Shown: piece by piece, positions 9,075 through 18,101 of the stretch | Position numbering within the stretch: position 1 is the first letter of the stretch | Layout of the letters: each line of letters starts with the position of its first letter | Assembly (NCBI GenBank): GCA_017550965.1 | Contig: JAFZNK010000034.1 | Coordinates: forward strand, 1-53,530 | Direction: 5' to 3' | From: Thermoguttaceae bacterium | GTDB lineage: Bacteria; Planctomycetota; Planctomycetia; Pirellulales; Thermoguttaceae | DNA: 53,530 nt | Notes under the pieces: model-generated | Databases searched by the model: none | What the model saw: the letters and a program-made list of their open reading frames with translations, nothing else | Told to the model about the DNA's origin: nothing | Program-made: the position numbers and the translations under genes

Positions 9075-9785
9075 TTGAGATCATCGATTAATGAAAGCGC
9101 TTGTTTTTCCACAATTGTTTTTGGAATTGTCGGGGGAATAGGAGCAGGTAAGAGTTTTACAACAGCCGCGTTTGTCGCGCAAGGCGCCGAGCGATTTGAC
9201 GCCGATCAGGAAGCGACGCGTCTTTATGAGGTTCCTTCGGTAATCGAGGACGTTAAAAAGCGTTGGCCAAAAGTTGTCGATTCTTCCTCGAACGTCAATC
9301 GACAAGCGCTCGCGAAGATAGTTTTTGCTCCTACCGCAGAGGGGCGACTAGAACTAGCGCGTTTAAACGAGTTAATTCGACCGCGATTACTGGAAGTCTT
9401 TTCACGTTGGCTTGCACAAAAAAAAGAAGAAGGGAGGGAATTTGTCGTTTTAGACGCGCCTTTGCTGTTTGAAGCCGGTTGGGAGTCCTTCGTCGACTAT
9501 GTCGTCTTTGTCGACGCTTCCGAGGAAACCAGACTTCGACGCGTAATTCGGAGAGGTTGGTCCCCCGACGAATTTAAAAGGAGAGAGTCTTGTCAATTAA
9601 GTCCCGAGATCAAAAAAGAGAAAGCTGACTTTGTCGTGTCGGCAGAACAAGACGATTCGCATATGGCGGAACAGGTTGCAAGAATTCTCTGCAAGGTTCG
9701 TTCTTCCGACCAGGTGCGAATTGTTCGTTCGATTGTTGAAAACGAAGCATGTAAAGACGCAGAGTGTCAATCGACCAACCAGTAA
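9075..9785 (+). CDS. coaE: Dephospho-CoA kinase
   Basis: A 236-residue cytosolic kinase that phosphorylates dephospho-CoA with ATP in the last step of CoA synthesis. The P-loop GIVGGIGAGKS is at 17-27, followed by DADQEATRL, the substrate-binding motif LDAPLLFEAGW, and VDASEETRLRRV in the lid region. It ends with about 30 extra residues rich in Glu and Asn. No in-frame ATG precedes the P-loop, so the start is a TTG at 9075 or another non-ATG codon. The ATG at 9091 is in a different frame and stops early. The gene is divergent from the rhomboid gene. Confidence 0.9.
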   Translation: MRSSINESACFSTIVFGIVGGIGAGKSFTTAAFVAQGAERFDADQEATRLYEVPSVIEDVKKRWPKVVDSSSNVNRQALAKIVFAPTAEGRLELARLNELIRPRLLEVFSRWLAQKKEEGREFVVLDAPLLFEAGWESFVDYVVFVDASEETRLRRVIRRGWSPDEFKRRESCQLSPEIKKEKADFVVSAEQDDSHMAEQVARILCKVRSSDQVRIVRSIVENEACKDAECQSTNQ

Positions 9786-9919
9786 GTTCTTTCGAGAGTC
9801 GTTGCGCTCGAATTTAAAATAGTTTAACCGACGTATAAAAGCACGATTTCCGCATAACGACATTATCGTTTTACCTGCGCTGCGCATATTTCAAGATAGT
9901 ATTAAACAAGCGCGCTTGG

Positions 9920-9957
9920 CTTTCGCTATCCCGCCGCGATAACGCTATCGGCGAAAG
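9920..9957 (+). promoter_or_regulatory. Hairpin in the rho leader region
   Basis: CTTTCGC (9920-9926) pairs with GCGAAAG (9951-9957). The enclosed bases can also pair as CGCCG..GATA/TATC..CGGCG, so two folds compete. It lies about 100 nt before rho. rho leaders are often autoregulated in other bacteria; a role here is speculation. Confidence 0.3.
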
Positions 9958-10058
9958 TAATTATCCCGCCTATGTAATAAGTTGCGCCTAACGCTTTTTA
10001 TTGAACCTTTTCGGACCGATGAGTCCCATTTGCCCACCCCTCAGAGTAGGAGCTCCCT

Positions 10059-12569
10059 ATGGAAAACAATGATTCTTCAGTATTTGACAACGATGATTCC
10101 CGACGTTCGGGGGCTGACGAATCCTCCGTCAAGGACGCCAACGCGTCGCCTGAAAAACCGCTAGATTCCTGGTCTAAAATCGCCGACGAATTAAACGCGG
10201 CCTCTGACGTTCATTCTGACTGGAACGGAGAATCTTCAAGTTCGCCGTCGACTCGTCAAACTCAAAACGACTATGTCTTCGGCGAATCCAGCACGTCCGA
10301 CGGCATCGAATGGGACGGAGGCGCCGCTTGGAAATCGACTCGTCAAACTTCCGAATCTTCTTTTGACGACAAGAAAAAAATTGACGAGGATTATGAAACA
10401 AGGTCTCGCAATAGAACTCGAAGCGTATGGAATCACGGCGAATGGTCTGAACCCGAACGAGGAGGAGCGCAATCTTATAAAACGGGCGAAGGAAACAGCT
10501 ACTCTCGTGAACGAAACGACGATTTCAACGACAATTACAGACGTTCCGGATACCGCCAAGATAATCGCGGCGGATATAGAACTGACGGTCGTCCGAACTT
10601 CCGCAGAGAACGTGGATCATACGAACAAGGAAGTAGCGGGCCAAGGCGCAGAACGTCCTTTGAAAACGGCTCGTATCGCGAATCCGGTTTTAAAGGTCCC
10701 CGTCGTGACTCGAGCCCCCGAACCGATATGCAACGCGACGGAAGTCGGGCGGATAATTATCGTAACGGAGGACAGCGCACAAACGATCGTAAATACGGGC
10801 GTTTTGAAAATCAGGGCGATTATCGTCGCAATCTAAACGGTCGTCAACGACGGTACGGCGCCGAATTTGTCGATAATGCGCAACCAAACGACGAAAACCG
10901 TTATTCCGGTAGACGCAACTACAAAGGCTCCAACAGAGACGACTCCATTAGCGATCGTTATCCCAACAACTACAAAAACAGCTACTACGACCTCAATCAA
11001 CGTCGTAGATCTCGTTATGGGAGACATGAGAATTATGAGCCGACAATCGGCGCTTTGGGGAAAAGGGGCGAACCGCTGTCTCTTGCCGAAGAACTTGCTG
11101 CTCGTCGCCATCGTCGCACGGCCTTGGAAAAATACGGTTCCGACTCTCTCCAAAACGAAGGCGTTTTCGGAACAGAAGGTTCGACGTCGACTCAAAACTC
11201 TGACGAATCTAAAACTGTTTCTTATGGCGATCGTATGCCGTTGGGTATCGTAGAACTTGAGAAACTAACGATGCAGGAGCTTGTTGCAGAAGCCAGGCGC
11301 CAGAACTTGGAAACTGTCGACGGAGAACAAAGACGCGATTTGATCGTTCGTGTTCTTCGTGCGAAGATCCAGCAAAACGGCATGTTGTTTGGCGGAGGCA
11401 CGTTAGAAATTCTGCCCGACGAATTTGGTTTTTTGCGAAGCCCCGAAGCTCGTTATCTTTCTTGCCCTGACGATATTTACATCTCTCCAAGTCAAATTCG
11501 ACGCTTTGGTTTACGAAACGGTTTGACCATATCGGGACAAATAAGACCGCCCAAAGAACGAGAAAGGTATTTTGCGCTTTTGTGCGTAGAATCAATCAAC
11601 GGCGAGAACCCAAACGCGTTAGCTTCTAAACCTTTTTTCGACGATCTTGTCGACGCGAGACCCGTTAAGCAGTTGAAATTGGAATCGTCCGACAACGTCG
11701 ATTGCTCTCTTCAAAAATCAGAAACGTCGGAGGCTTCCGCAACCCAAATCCGAAGAAATCGTTTAAACCTGCGAGCGATCGATCTTGTCGCTCCCATTGC
11801 CTTTGGCCAACGCGCGCTCTTGGTTTATTCTGATCGCTCTGAAAAATCGGCCCTCATACGTGAAATAGTTAAATCGATTGTCGGTGCCAACGTCGACGCT
11901 TCCGCATTTGTCGTCATGATCGATCAACGTCCGGAAGAAATTGCTGAAATGGAAGACGGTTTATCCGGAACTCGTTGCGAAGTCGTCGGTTCGACCTTTG
12001 ACGAACCGTCTATCAGACACATTCAATTATCTGAAATTGTCTTCGAAAAAGCCAAGAGGATGGTGGAATACGGTCAAAACGTCGTTGTCGTCCTTGATTC
12101 CTTAACGCGCCTCGCGCACGCCTGGAATGCCGAACGCGCTTCGGCAGGAATTGGACTTATTGATTCTTTCGACACGCTTGCTCTTCAGCGTCCTAAGAAA
12201 CTTTTCAGTTCCGCCAGATATATCGAAGGGGGCGGTTCGTTAACAATTATTGCAACGGCGGCTCTCGGGGACGACAACAGCTTCGACCAAACTGCTCTGG
12301 AAGAGTTTAGAGCCGTCGAAAACGCAGAATTTTGGCTTAATCGAGTTTCACCCGACAATCCAAAGCCAATTTCTATCGACGTCGTGAAGAGTCATGCTCG
12401 CGACGTCAGAGACTTCATTCCCCAAGAGAATTACGCCTCCTATTGCGAATTGCTCGAACGTTTAAAGGCTAAGTCGGCGGAAGAAGCGGAAAGCTTCCTT
12501 GGAGGAAAATTGGAAGAAACCAGCGACAACGCCGCTTTGTACGCTTCGCTGAAAACAAACGACGCCTGA
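10059..12569 (+). CDS. rho: Rho-family transcription termination factor, divergent ATPase, long N-terminal extension
   Basis: 836 residues, about twice the length of E. coli Rho (419). Residues 1-390 are a hydrophilic, low-complexity region. Its middle part (about 115-325) is rich in Arg, Gly, Asn, Tyr and Asp, like RG/RGG segments. Residues 396-440 match the Rho N-terminal helical domain. Residues 445-515 are the RNA-binding cold-shock-like domain, with DEFGFLRS and IYISPSQIRRF conserved. The motor domain follows from 565. Compared with the remembered E. coli sequence, the P-loop APPKAGKT reads YSDRSEKS (590-597), the catalytic Glu of DERPEE is Gln623, Walker B LDSLTR (679-684) is kept, and Q- and R-loops differ. 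A clear AGGAG precedes the ATG at 10059. ribH follows by 55 bp. Confidence 0.9.
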   Translation: MENNDSSVFDNDDSRRSGADESSVKDANASPEKPLDSWSKIADELNAASDVHSDWNGESSSSPSTRQTQNDYVFGESSTSDGIEWDGGAAWKSTRQTSESSFDDKKKIDEDYETRSRNRTRSVWNHGEWSEPERGGAQSYKTGEGNSYSRERNDDFNDNYRRSGYRQDNRGGYRTDGRPNFRRERGSYEQGSSGPRRRTSFENGSYRESGFKGPRRDSSPRTDMQRDGSRADNYRNGGQRTNDRKYGRFENQGDYRRNLNGRQRRYGAEFVDNAQPNDENRYSGRRNYKGSNRDDSISDRYPNNYKNSYYDLNQRRRSRYGRHENYEPTIGALGKRGEPLSLAEELAARRHRRTALEKYGSDSLQNEGVFGTEGSTSTQNSDESKTVSYGDRMPLGIVELEKLTMQELVAEARRQNLETVDGEQRRDLIVRVLRAKIQQNGMLFGGGTLEILPDEFGFLRSPEARYLSCPDDIYISPSQIRRFGLRNGLTISGQIRPPKERERYFALLCVESINGENPNALASKPFFDDLVDARPVKQLKLESSDNVDCSLQKSETSEASATQIRRNRLNLRAIDLVAPIAFGQRALLVYSDRSEKSALIREIVKSIVGANVDASAFVVMIDQRPEEIAEMEDGLSGTRCEVVGSTFDEPSIRHIQLSEIVFEKAKRMVEYGQNVVVVLDSLTRLAHAWNAERASAGIGLIDSFDTLALQRPKKLFSSARYIEGGGSLTIIATAALGDDNSFDQTALEEFRAVENAEFWLNRVSPDNPKPISIDVVKSHARDVRDFIPQENYASYCELLERLKAKSAEEAESFLGGKLEETSDNAALYASLKTNDA

Positions 12570-12624
12570 TTGAAGAAACGGCACTTTCCCGCATCAAAAA
12601 ACAAGAGAAAACAAAAGAACTGTT

Positions 12625-13455
12625 ATGACAGAATACGAAGGATATATTTGCGCTCCCGGCGACGTCGGAAATATCGCTATCGTCGTGTCGCGCTTCAATA
12701 AATCAATTACGGATAATTTGCTGGCCGGCGCTCTGGCAAAGCTCAGAGAAAAAATGGTTTCAGAAGATCAAATTGTCGTTATTCGAACGCCTGGAGCTTT
12801 CGAAATACCGACGATCGCTGAACGACTTGCCTCTGACGCGAATTTTTCCGCCGTCATTTGTCTGGGTTGCGTAATTAAAGGCGAGACCTCTCACGATGAA
12901 TATATCAACAGGGCCGTAAGTTCCGAGTTATGTAGAATAGGTTCGGAATACGGTCTTCCCGTTACTTTTGGGATTATTACTTGCGACAATGTCGATCAGG
13001 CTATTGCAAGGAGCGGCGTCGCTGAAGTTGGAAAGGATAAAACGTTAGGCGAACAACCGGGCAACAAGGGAAGCGAAGCGGCGGAAGCGGCTTTGGAAAT
13101 GATCGATTTGCTCGGAAAATTGCCGGAACCCTACGATCCGGACGCCGATGAAGAAGAGTTCGCCTCCCTGCGTCAAAACGGCGAGCGCTATATTCGAGGC
13201 GATTTTGAATCCGTCGACGTCGATCCGTCCTCTCTTGAAGAAATTGACGACGATGACGAGGATCAGAGTTGGTTTGTCCACGGAGGGCGTTCTTCGTCAA
13301 AAGAGAGCTTCAAACGTTTTGAAACTGACAAACGAACTGGAAAACGTCATGAAGATCGCGGAAACAAAGCCTCTACGTTTGGACAATCTAAGTCGCATAA
13401 ACCTGGCAATTTTGAGAAGAAATCGAAAAAGGGCGGCGATAAAAAGAAACGTTAA
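12625..13455 (+). CDS. ribH: 6,7-dimethyl-8-ribityllumazine synthase with long charged tail
   Basis: Lumazine synthase condenses 5-amino-6-ribitylaminouracil with 3,4-dihydroxy-2-butanone 4-phosphate, the penultimate step of riboflavin synthesis. Residues 1-165 hold the full enzyme: SRFN (22-25), GAFEIP (57-62), and CVIKGETSHDEYI with catalytic His90, then GNKGSEAAEAAL. Usual length is about 155 residues; this protein has 276. The extra 110 residues are apparently disordered: an acidic block (about 172-214, containing DADEEE and DDDDEDQ) and then a Lys/Arg-rich block ending KKSKKGGDKKKR. Many family members assemble into 60-subunit shells, so a tail on each subunit could matter. It precedes nusB, a common arrangement. 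Confidence 0.93.
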   Translation: MTEYEGYICAPGDVGNIAIVVSRFNKSITDNLLAGALAKLREKMVSEDQIVVIRTPGAFEIPTIAERLASDANFSAVICLGCVIKGETSHDEYINRAVSSELCRIGSEYGLPVTFGIITCDNVDQAIARSGVAEVGKDKTLGEQPGNKGSEAAEAALEMIDLLGKLPEPYDPDADEEEFASLRQNGERYIRGDFESVDVDPSSLEEIDDDDEDQSWFVHGGRSSSKESFKRFETDKRTGKRHEDRGNKASTFGQSKSHKPGNFEKKSKKGGDKKKR

Positions 13456-13565
13456 TAAACGAAACTCCTCGACGCCGCGCTATGACCGCCCCTCACGCAC
13501 GTGTAAAAACGTTTTCAAACATTCAACCGCTCCATTTATAACCACATACAATAAGGTTGTTTAAC

Positions 13566-14078
13566 ATGAGCGACAAAAAAAAGAAAATCAAACCGAATAC
13601 AATTGGGCGCGCGCTAGCACTTCAGGCTCTATATCAACAAGAGCTCAACCCGCAAGACTCTCTCGAAAACGATTGGAGAGAATTGTACGACTGTTGTTGT
13701 GAAGAAACGCAAGCGTCCCTTACAGACGAAGAGCTCGGCGTCGCCATTAAATACGCGCGGCGTCTTTTTGAGGGAACGACGACGCGTCTTCGCGAGATTG
13801 ACGACCTACTTAACAAAGCTCTCGATAAACGCACGTTAAAACAGACAACGGTTGTCGATCGTAATATTCTGCGAGTCGCCGCCTACGAAATGCGTTTCGT
13901 AAAAACGCCCAAAGCAATCGTTATCTCAGAAGCGATTGAACTGGGCAAGAAATTTGGAGAAAGTTCTTCACAAGCTTTCATCAACGGCGTTCTCGATCAA
14001 ATCGACGGCGTTCCTCTCGATAATTCGACTTTCGCTGTTGTGGAAACATCGTCGCCTGAAGATAAGGGCATGGTATAA
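13566..14078 (+). CDS. nusB: Transcription antitermination factor NusB
   Basis: A 170-residue all-helical RNA-binding protein that acts with NusE/S10 at boxA RNA in rRNA antitermination. The N-terminal GRALALQALYQQEL, the central VDRNILRVAAYEMRF and the C-terminal ISEAIELGKKFGESSSQAFINGVLDQI are typical, the last being the most diagnostic part of the family. I chose the ATG at 13566, 9 nt after AAGG; the frame also opens at a TTG three codons earlier. It lies between ribH and ftsY, about 110 bp and 63 bp away. Its closeness to a divergent Rho gene is notable because both act on transcript elongation. Confidence 0.93.
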   Translation: MSDKKKKIKPNTIGRALALQALYQQELNPQDSLENDWRELYDCCCEETQASLTDEELGVAIKYARRLFEGTTTRLREIDDLLNKALDKRTLKQTTVVDRNILRVAAYEMRFVKTPKAIVISEAIELGKKFGESSSQAFINGVLDQIDGVPLDNSTFAVVETSSPEDKGMV

Positions 14079-14141
14079 AAAGCGTCGTTTTTCGCAATAG
14101 TCCCCTTCCTTTCACTACGTAACATACGCGCAGAGGTTGTA

Positions 14142-15053
14142 ATGGGTCTTCTGGATAAAATCAAAAAAGGGCTTAATCGTACTGTTCAAGCGTTGCAGAC
14201 GGACGTTCGCGACCTTTTCAAAAACGACGGTCGACTTGTCGACGCTGATTTTATAAACGATCTGTTTGAAACTTTAGTTCGAACAGACATGGGCGTCGAA
14301 GTTGCGCGAGAGGTTTCTGAAGAAATTAAGGAACAATTTCGCGGACGCGTCGTAAACAAAGGCGAGATTCTTGACGTCGTCAAAACGAAACTTAAGAAGT
14401 TAATGGCGCAGGAAGAACCGGCAATTCATTTTGCGCAATCTGGTCCGACGATTATTCTTTTCTGCGGCGTCAATGGATGCGGTAAAACGACAAGTATCGC
14501 CAAGTTAACAAAATCTTTAATTGACGACGGAAACATTCTCGTCCTCGGAGCAGCCGACACGTTTCGTGCCGCAGCCGTAGATCAACTTAAGATATGGGCG
14601 GGAAGACTTGGAGCAGAAATCGTTACCGGGCCCCCTCAAAGCGATCCGGCAAGCGTCGCTCACAAAGCGGTTGCAAAAGCGATTGAACTTAACGCCGACG
14701 TGTGCGTTATCGACACGGCGGGACGCCTTCAAACTCAAAAGAACTTAATGAACGAGCTTGAAAAAATCAAAAGAGTCGTCGCTAAACAAATTCCTGAAGC
14801 CCCTCATGAAACGTTCCTAGTTCTTGACGCGACAACCGGACAAAACGGTCTAAGTCAAGCGAAAAAGTTTACAGAAGCCGTCGCCTGCACAGGGATTATC
14901 CTCTCAAAATTGGACGGAACCGCCAAGGGTGGCGCGGCGGTTGCCATCCGGCGAATAGTAGGTCTTCCCGTAAAATATGTCGGTCTTGGGGAAACGGAAA
15001 ACGACTTTGCCGTTTTTAATCCGGATGAATTTGTTGAAACAATGTTCGCTTGA
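14142..15053 (+). CDS. ftsY: Signal recognition particle receptor FtsY
   Basis: A 303-residue SRP GTPase that docks ribosome-SRP complexes at the membrane. Residues 1-90 are the N (helical) domain and the G domain follows: P-loop GVNGCGKTT (109-117), DTFRAAAVDQLK (139-150), DTAGR (191-195), and LSKLDGTAKGGA, which supplies guanine recognition. The acidic A domain seen in E. coli is absent, as in many bacteria. AGAGG lies before the ATG. It is followed after about 130 bp by a transglutaminase-type membrane protein on the same strand. Confidence 0.95.
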   Translation: MGLLDKIKKGLNRTVQALQTDVRDLFKNDGRLVDADFINDLFETLVRTDMGVEVAREVSEEIKEQFRGRVVNKGEILDVVKTKLKKLMAQEEPAIHFAQSGPTIILFCGVNGCGKTTSIAKLTKSLIDDGNILVLGAADTFRAAAVDQLKIWAGRLGAEIVTGPPQSDPASVAHKAVAKAIELNADVCVIDTAGRLQTQKNLMNELEKIKRVVAKQIPEAPHETFLVLDATTGQNGLSQAKKFTEAVACTGIILSKLDGTAKGGAAVAIRRIVGLPVKYVGLGETENDFAVFNPDEFVETMFA

Positions 15054-15182
15054 CCGAAAAAACTATAAAACAGTCGTCTCGCCCTTTTTTAACGGGATGA
15101 GCCGACTGCTTTTAGTAGCGCGCGATCTTTACAAATCCTTAATGTTAAAGATTGTCCGTCTTTGAAAATAGGAATTGGCGTT

Positions 15183-18101
15183 ATGAGTTTTGTCATTCCG
15201 TTTGTTCTCGCTTGCGTGACGATCCTTGCAACGTTCATGTTGCAATTATGCGACGATTCGCCAAAGTCAAGCGGCTCGTTTATTAGCGCCTTATCCTTTT
15301 TTTCAATTCTAATTGCGCTTTATTTCGTCGATTATAAAAAGAAGTTTTCGATATCCAAAAGCGTCTGTAACGTTTTAATCATTCTAGCGGTAATCGCTCA
15401 AATGGGGACGCTGCTCCATTCGCGAGAAGATTTTTTGGCGTTTTCTATCGCCAACGTCCTATCTTCTTTGCAAATGATCCTGTTTTTCCAGCGTAAAACG
15501 CTAAGAAAATGTTATCAAATTCTTTCTATATCTTTTGTTGAAGTAGCCGTCGGTTGCGTCTTTCAGCGAAGCGTCTATTTTGTGGCCGCTTTGCCTGTCT
15601 ATTCGATTTTGGCGTTCATTTCCTTTTCACTCCTTTTTCAGTGGGGAGAACGAAAGTTTTATGCCGAACGCGTGGTCTTGAAAAATCGTTTTGCCGGCAA
15701 TAAAAATCTGGAAATGATCACGGCGGAAGAAAAAAACGAAATCGTTGAAGACAAATCAGACGTTTTGAACACGGGAGAAAGAAGATATTTAACGCCGACG
15801 GTAGTTAACGAAACCAAGTTCTTTCGTCGATCCGCCGCTCTGCCGATAAAATTTGATTTTGAATTCTTTCGTCGTTTTACAATCAGCGCCCTTGGCGCGA
15901 CCTTATTTGCGTCGCTTTTCTTTTGTCTTTTTCCGAGAATGGATCAATTAGGATTTGGGGCGATTCAGTTTGATTCTGTAACTTGGCAGGGAGTGGCCAG
16001 AGGAAAAACGACCCGAACCGGTTTCAAACCGTCGATTGAACTTGGCGATCTTGGACCGTCCGTCGATTCCCACGCGCCGGTCATGGAAGTTCGTTTTGAG
16101 GATCCGCTTAATCTTGCCAACAAAACGCCGGTAATTCCAACGTCGCCGGTTTATTTTCGAGGCATCGCTTTAGCTAACTACGACAACCATATATGGGCGG
16201 ACGTTAGAACGTCGCAATCTATCGAAAACGCAAAAGATTTAGCGGAGGCGATTAAGCAGAAAACAATCGTCGATCCTCGGACGTTAATTCCCGAATCTGT
16301 TTTCAACGCCGATAGAACATACAGCGAGAATGTCTTCCCTCCGCAGAGGTTTTCACCCCCTCCTCAAACGCCTTTTGGATTTTCTCGACCTCAGAATAGA
16401 CCGACGAACGCCAACGTCGTCAACCATTTCTTCACTGATTCGACGTTTTTTCATCAACCCCCTACTTCCCTTCCACAAAGTCCAAACTTTAATTTTTTAG
16501 ATATTGACGATGAAGAAGTTAAGACCCGTCTCACAGATTATTGTCGTAATTTCAAGAACTTAGTCGAGTATGACGTTCGCAACCAAATCGTCACGATGAG
16601 GATTCTTTTGAACCGATTGGACACGTCGATTGTCTTTTCGACCTATCCTTTCTTTGTCGTCAAGAATTCTGTTCCAATTGGAACAAGTAGAAGTCTGGGA
16701 GTTCAACTCAACCAGGAAAGCGAGTTATATAGAAATAAAAACGATTTTTGGTTTTTGACGACATCGTTTTGCGAAGGCCGTCAAATGGAATTAACGCCCA
16801 ATCAAGAAAAAACGTTTCCGTATTTGGACCAATATTTGGCGTTAGACGCGAAGATATTCCCCAAACTTATCGAGATCGCCCAAAAATGGGATGAAGAATC
16901 GCGTTTGCCCAAAGAAGACTTCGTCTCCCGCGCACGATATTTCGAGTCAAAACTTCGAGATTTCCACGAATACAAATATAATCGAACCGGCGTGTTGCGT
17001 AATCCTGATATTGATCCTCTTGAAGACTTTATTTCCGAACACAAAGAGGGGCACTGCGAATACTTTGCCGGCGCGCTCGCGTTGCTTCTCAGAGCAGTCG
17101 GGATTCCGTCGCGAGTAGTAGTTGGATACGCCTGTTATCCTTCTAAAGACGGGTCGGCGACTATCGTTCGTCAATCTGACGCGCACTCCTGGGTCGAAGC
17201 GTATATTCCTCCCGAGAAATTGCCAAAGTCCGATTCTCCTTCGGCGCGTTTATTTGCAGGATCGTCCTTTATAAATAACAATGCGACTTGTCTTTCTGAA
17301 TTTACCAAAAGTTGGATCAACGACGGGGCTTGGTTGCGTCTTGACGCGACGCCTTCCGCTGATAGAGATTCCGAACGACCCGGCCTTTTGGCGGTAGGCA
17401 TATACAATTGGTCTTATTTCTTTAGTTCCTTTGGCAACGATTTTATTATGAATTTTAACGGCGCCAGACAAATGCAAAACGTTTATCGTCCAATTGTCGC
17501 GCTTGGCAAGGGAATCATAGCCTATCTCAAAAGATTCAAACAGAAATTTAATTTCGTCAATGTTTTCGTAGAGAATTGTTATGAAACCATTAAACAGATA
17601 TTTACAGGAAAATGGACTCCTGAAGCAATCGTTCGTTTCCTCTTTCTAATTCTATGTTTGTTGTTGGGGGCGTATTTCTTCTATTATCTCTTTGCTAAAA
17701 TGGGTTCTGAACTGAAAAAAGCGATAGAAACGGCAAAAGAGAATCGACGAATACGAGAATCAAGGAAAGGGTACGACGAACAGTCGTTTGCGCTTTATAA
17801 ACGACTCGAACAATCGTTAGAACAACGTTTACAGACAATGCGGCGTATTTACGAAACCCCTATAGAATTTCTCAACCGCTGTTTCCAGCTAGAAGACGAA
17901 AAACGAAACCAATCTCAAAAAGATTCCGACTCGTTTTATCAAACTAACGCAGACGCGCGTCGCTCGTTGCTCGAATTCGTAGATCGCTTCTATCAGGCGC
18001 AATACGGAGGCGTTGCGCTGACAAAAAATGAAACGCAACATTGGAACAACGTCTTTCAGGAAATGAAACTCTTCCAAGACGCCCGTCCCTTGTTGCGCTA
18101 A
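15183..18101 (+). CDS. TgpA-like membrane protein with periplasmic transglutaminase domain
   Basis: 972 residues. The N-terminal 165 residues hold about six membrane segments, with a further one near 225-250, followed by a large exoplasmic region. The transglutaminase-like core has Cys625 in KEGHCEYFAGA, His668 in SDAHSWVEAY and Asp721 in LRLDATP, a complete Cys-His-Asp triad. A final membrane segment near 825-845 leads to a cytoplasmic helical tail matching the DUF4129 position. The layout equals the TgpA/DUF3488 family, whose role is poorly defined. I prefer the ATG at 15183 (AGGA about 10 nt upstream) to the TTG at 15162. The 3' end overlaps the convergent dxs stop by 4 bp. Confidence 0.87.
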   Translation: MSFVIPFVLACVTILATFMLQLCDDSPKSSGSFISALSFFSILIALYFVDYKKKFSISKSVCNVLIILAVIAQMGTLLHSREDFLAFSIANVLSSLQMILFFQRKTLRKCYQILSISFVEVAVGCVFQRSVYFVAALPVYSILAFISFSLLFQWGERKFYAERVVLKNRFAGNKNLEMITAEEKNEIVEDKSDVLNTGERRYLTPTVVNETKFFRRSAALPIKFDFEFFRRFTISALGATLFASLFFCLFPRMDQLGFGAIQFDSVTWQGVARGKTTRTGFKPSIELGDLGPSVDSHAPVMEVRFEDPLNLANKTPVIPTSPVYFRGIALANYDNHIWADVRTSQSIENAKDLAEAIKQKTIVDPRTLIPESVFNADRTYSENVFPPQRFSPPPQTPFGFSRPQNRPTNANVVNHFFTDSTFFHQPPTSLPQSPNFNFLDIDDEEVKTRLTDYCRNFKNLVEYDVRNQIVTMRILLNRLDTSIVFSTYPFFVVKNSVPIGTSRSLGVQLNQESELYRNKNDFWFLTTSFCEGRQMELTPNQEKTFPYLDQYLALDAKIFPKLIEIAQKWDEESRLPKEDFVSRARYFESKLRDFHEYKYNRTGVLRNPDIDPLEDFISEHKEGHCEYFAGALALLLRAVGIPSRVVVGYACYPSKDGSATIVRQSDAHSWVEAYIPPEKLPKSDSPSARLFAGSSFINNNATCLSEFTKSWINDGAWLRLDATPSADRDSERPGLLAVGIYNWSYFFSSFGNDFIMNFNGARQMQNVYRPIVALGKGIIAYLKRFKQKFNFVNVFVENCYETIKQIFTGKWTPEAIVRFLFLILCLLLGAYFFYYLFAKMGSELKKAIETAKENRRIRESRKGYDEQSFALYKRLEQSLEQRLQTMRRIYETPIEFLNRCFQLEDEKRNQSQKDSDSFYQTNADARRSLLEFVDRFYQAQYGGVALTKNETQHWNNVFQEMKLFQDARPLLR

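Noticed and set aside
9091..9141. ATG at 9091 as the coaE start
   Set aside because: It is in another frame and reaches a stop after 16 codons, before the P-loop.
10273..11253. Long overlapping frames of 187, 128 and 120 codons in other phases of the rho N-terminal region
   Set aside because: They are low-complexity shadows of the Arg/Gly-rich coding sequence, without start signals or recognisable domains.
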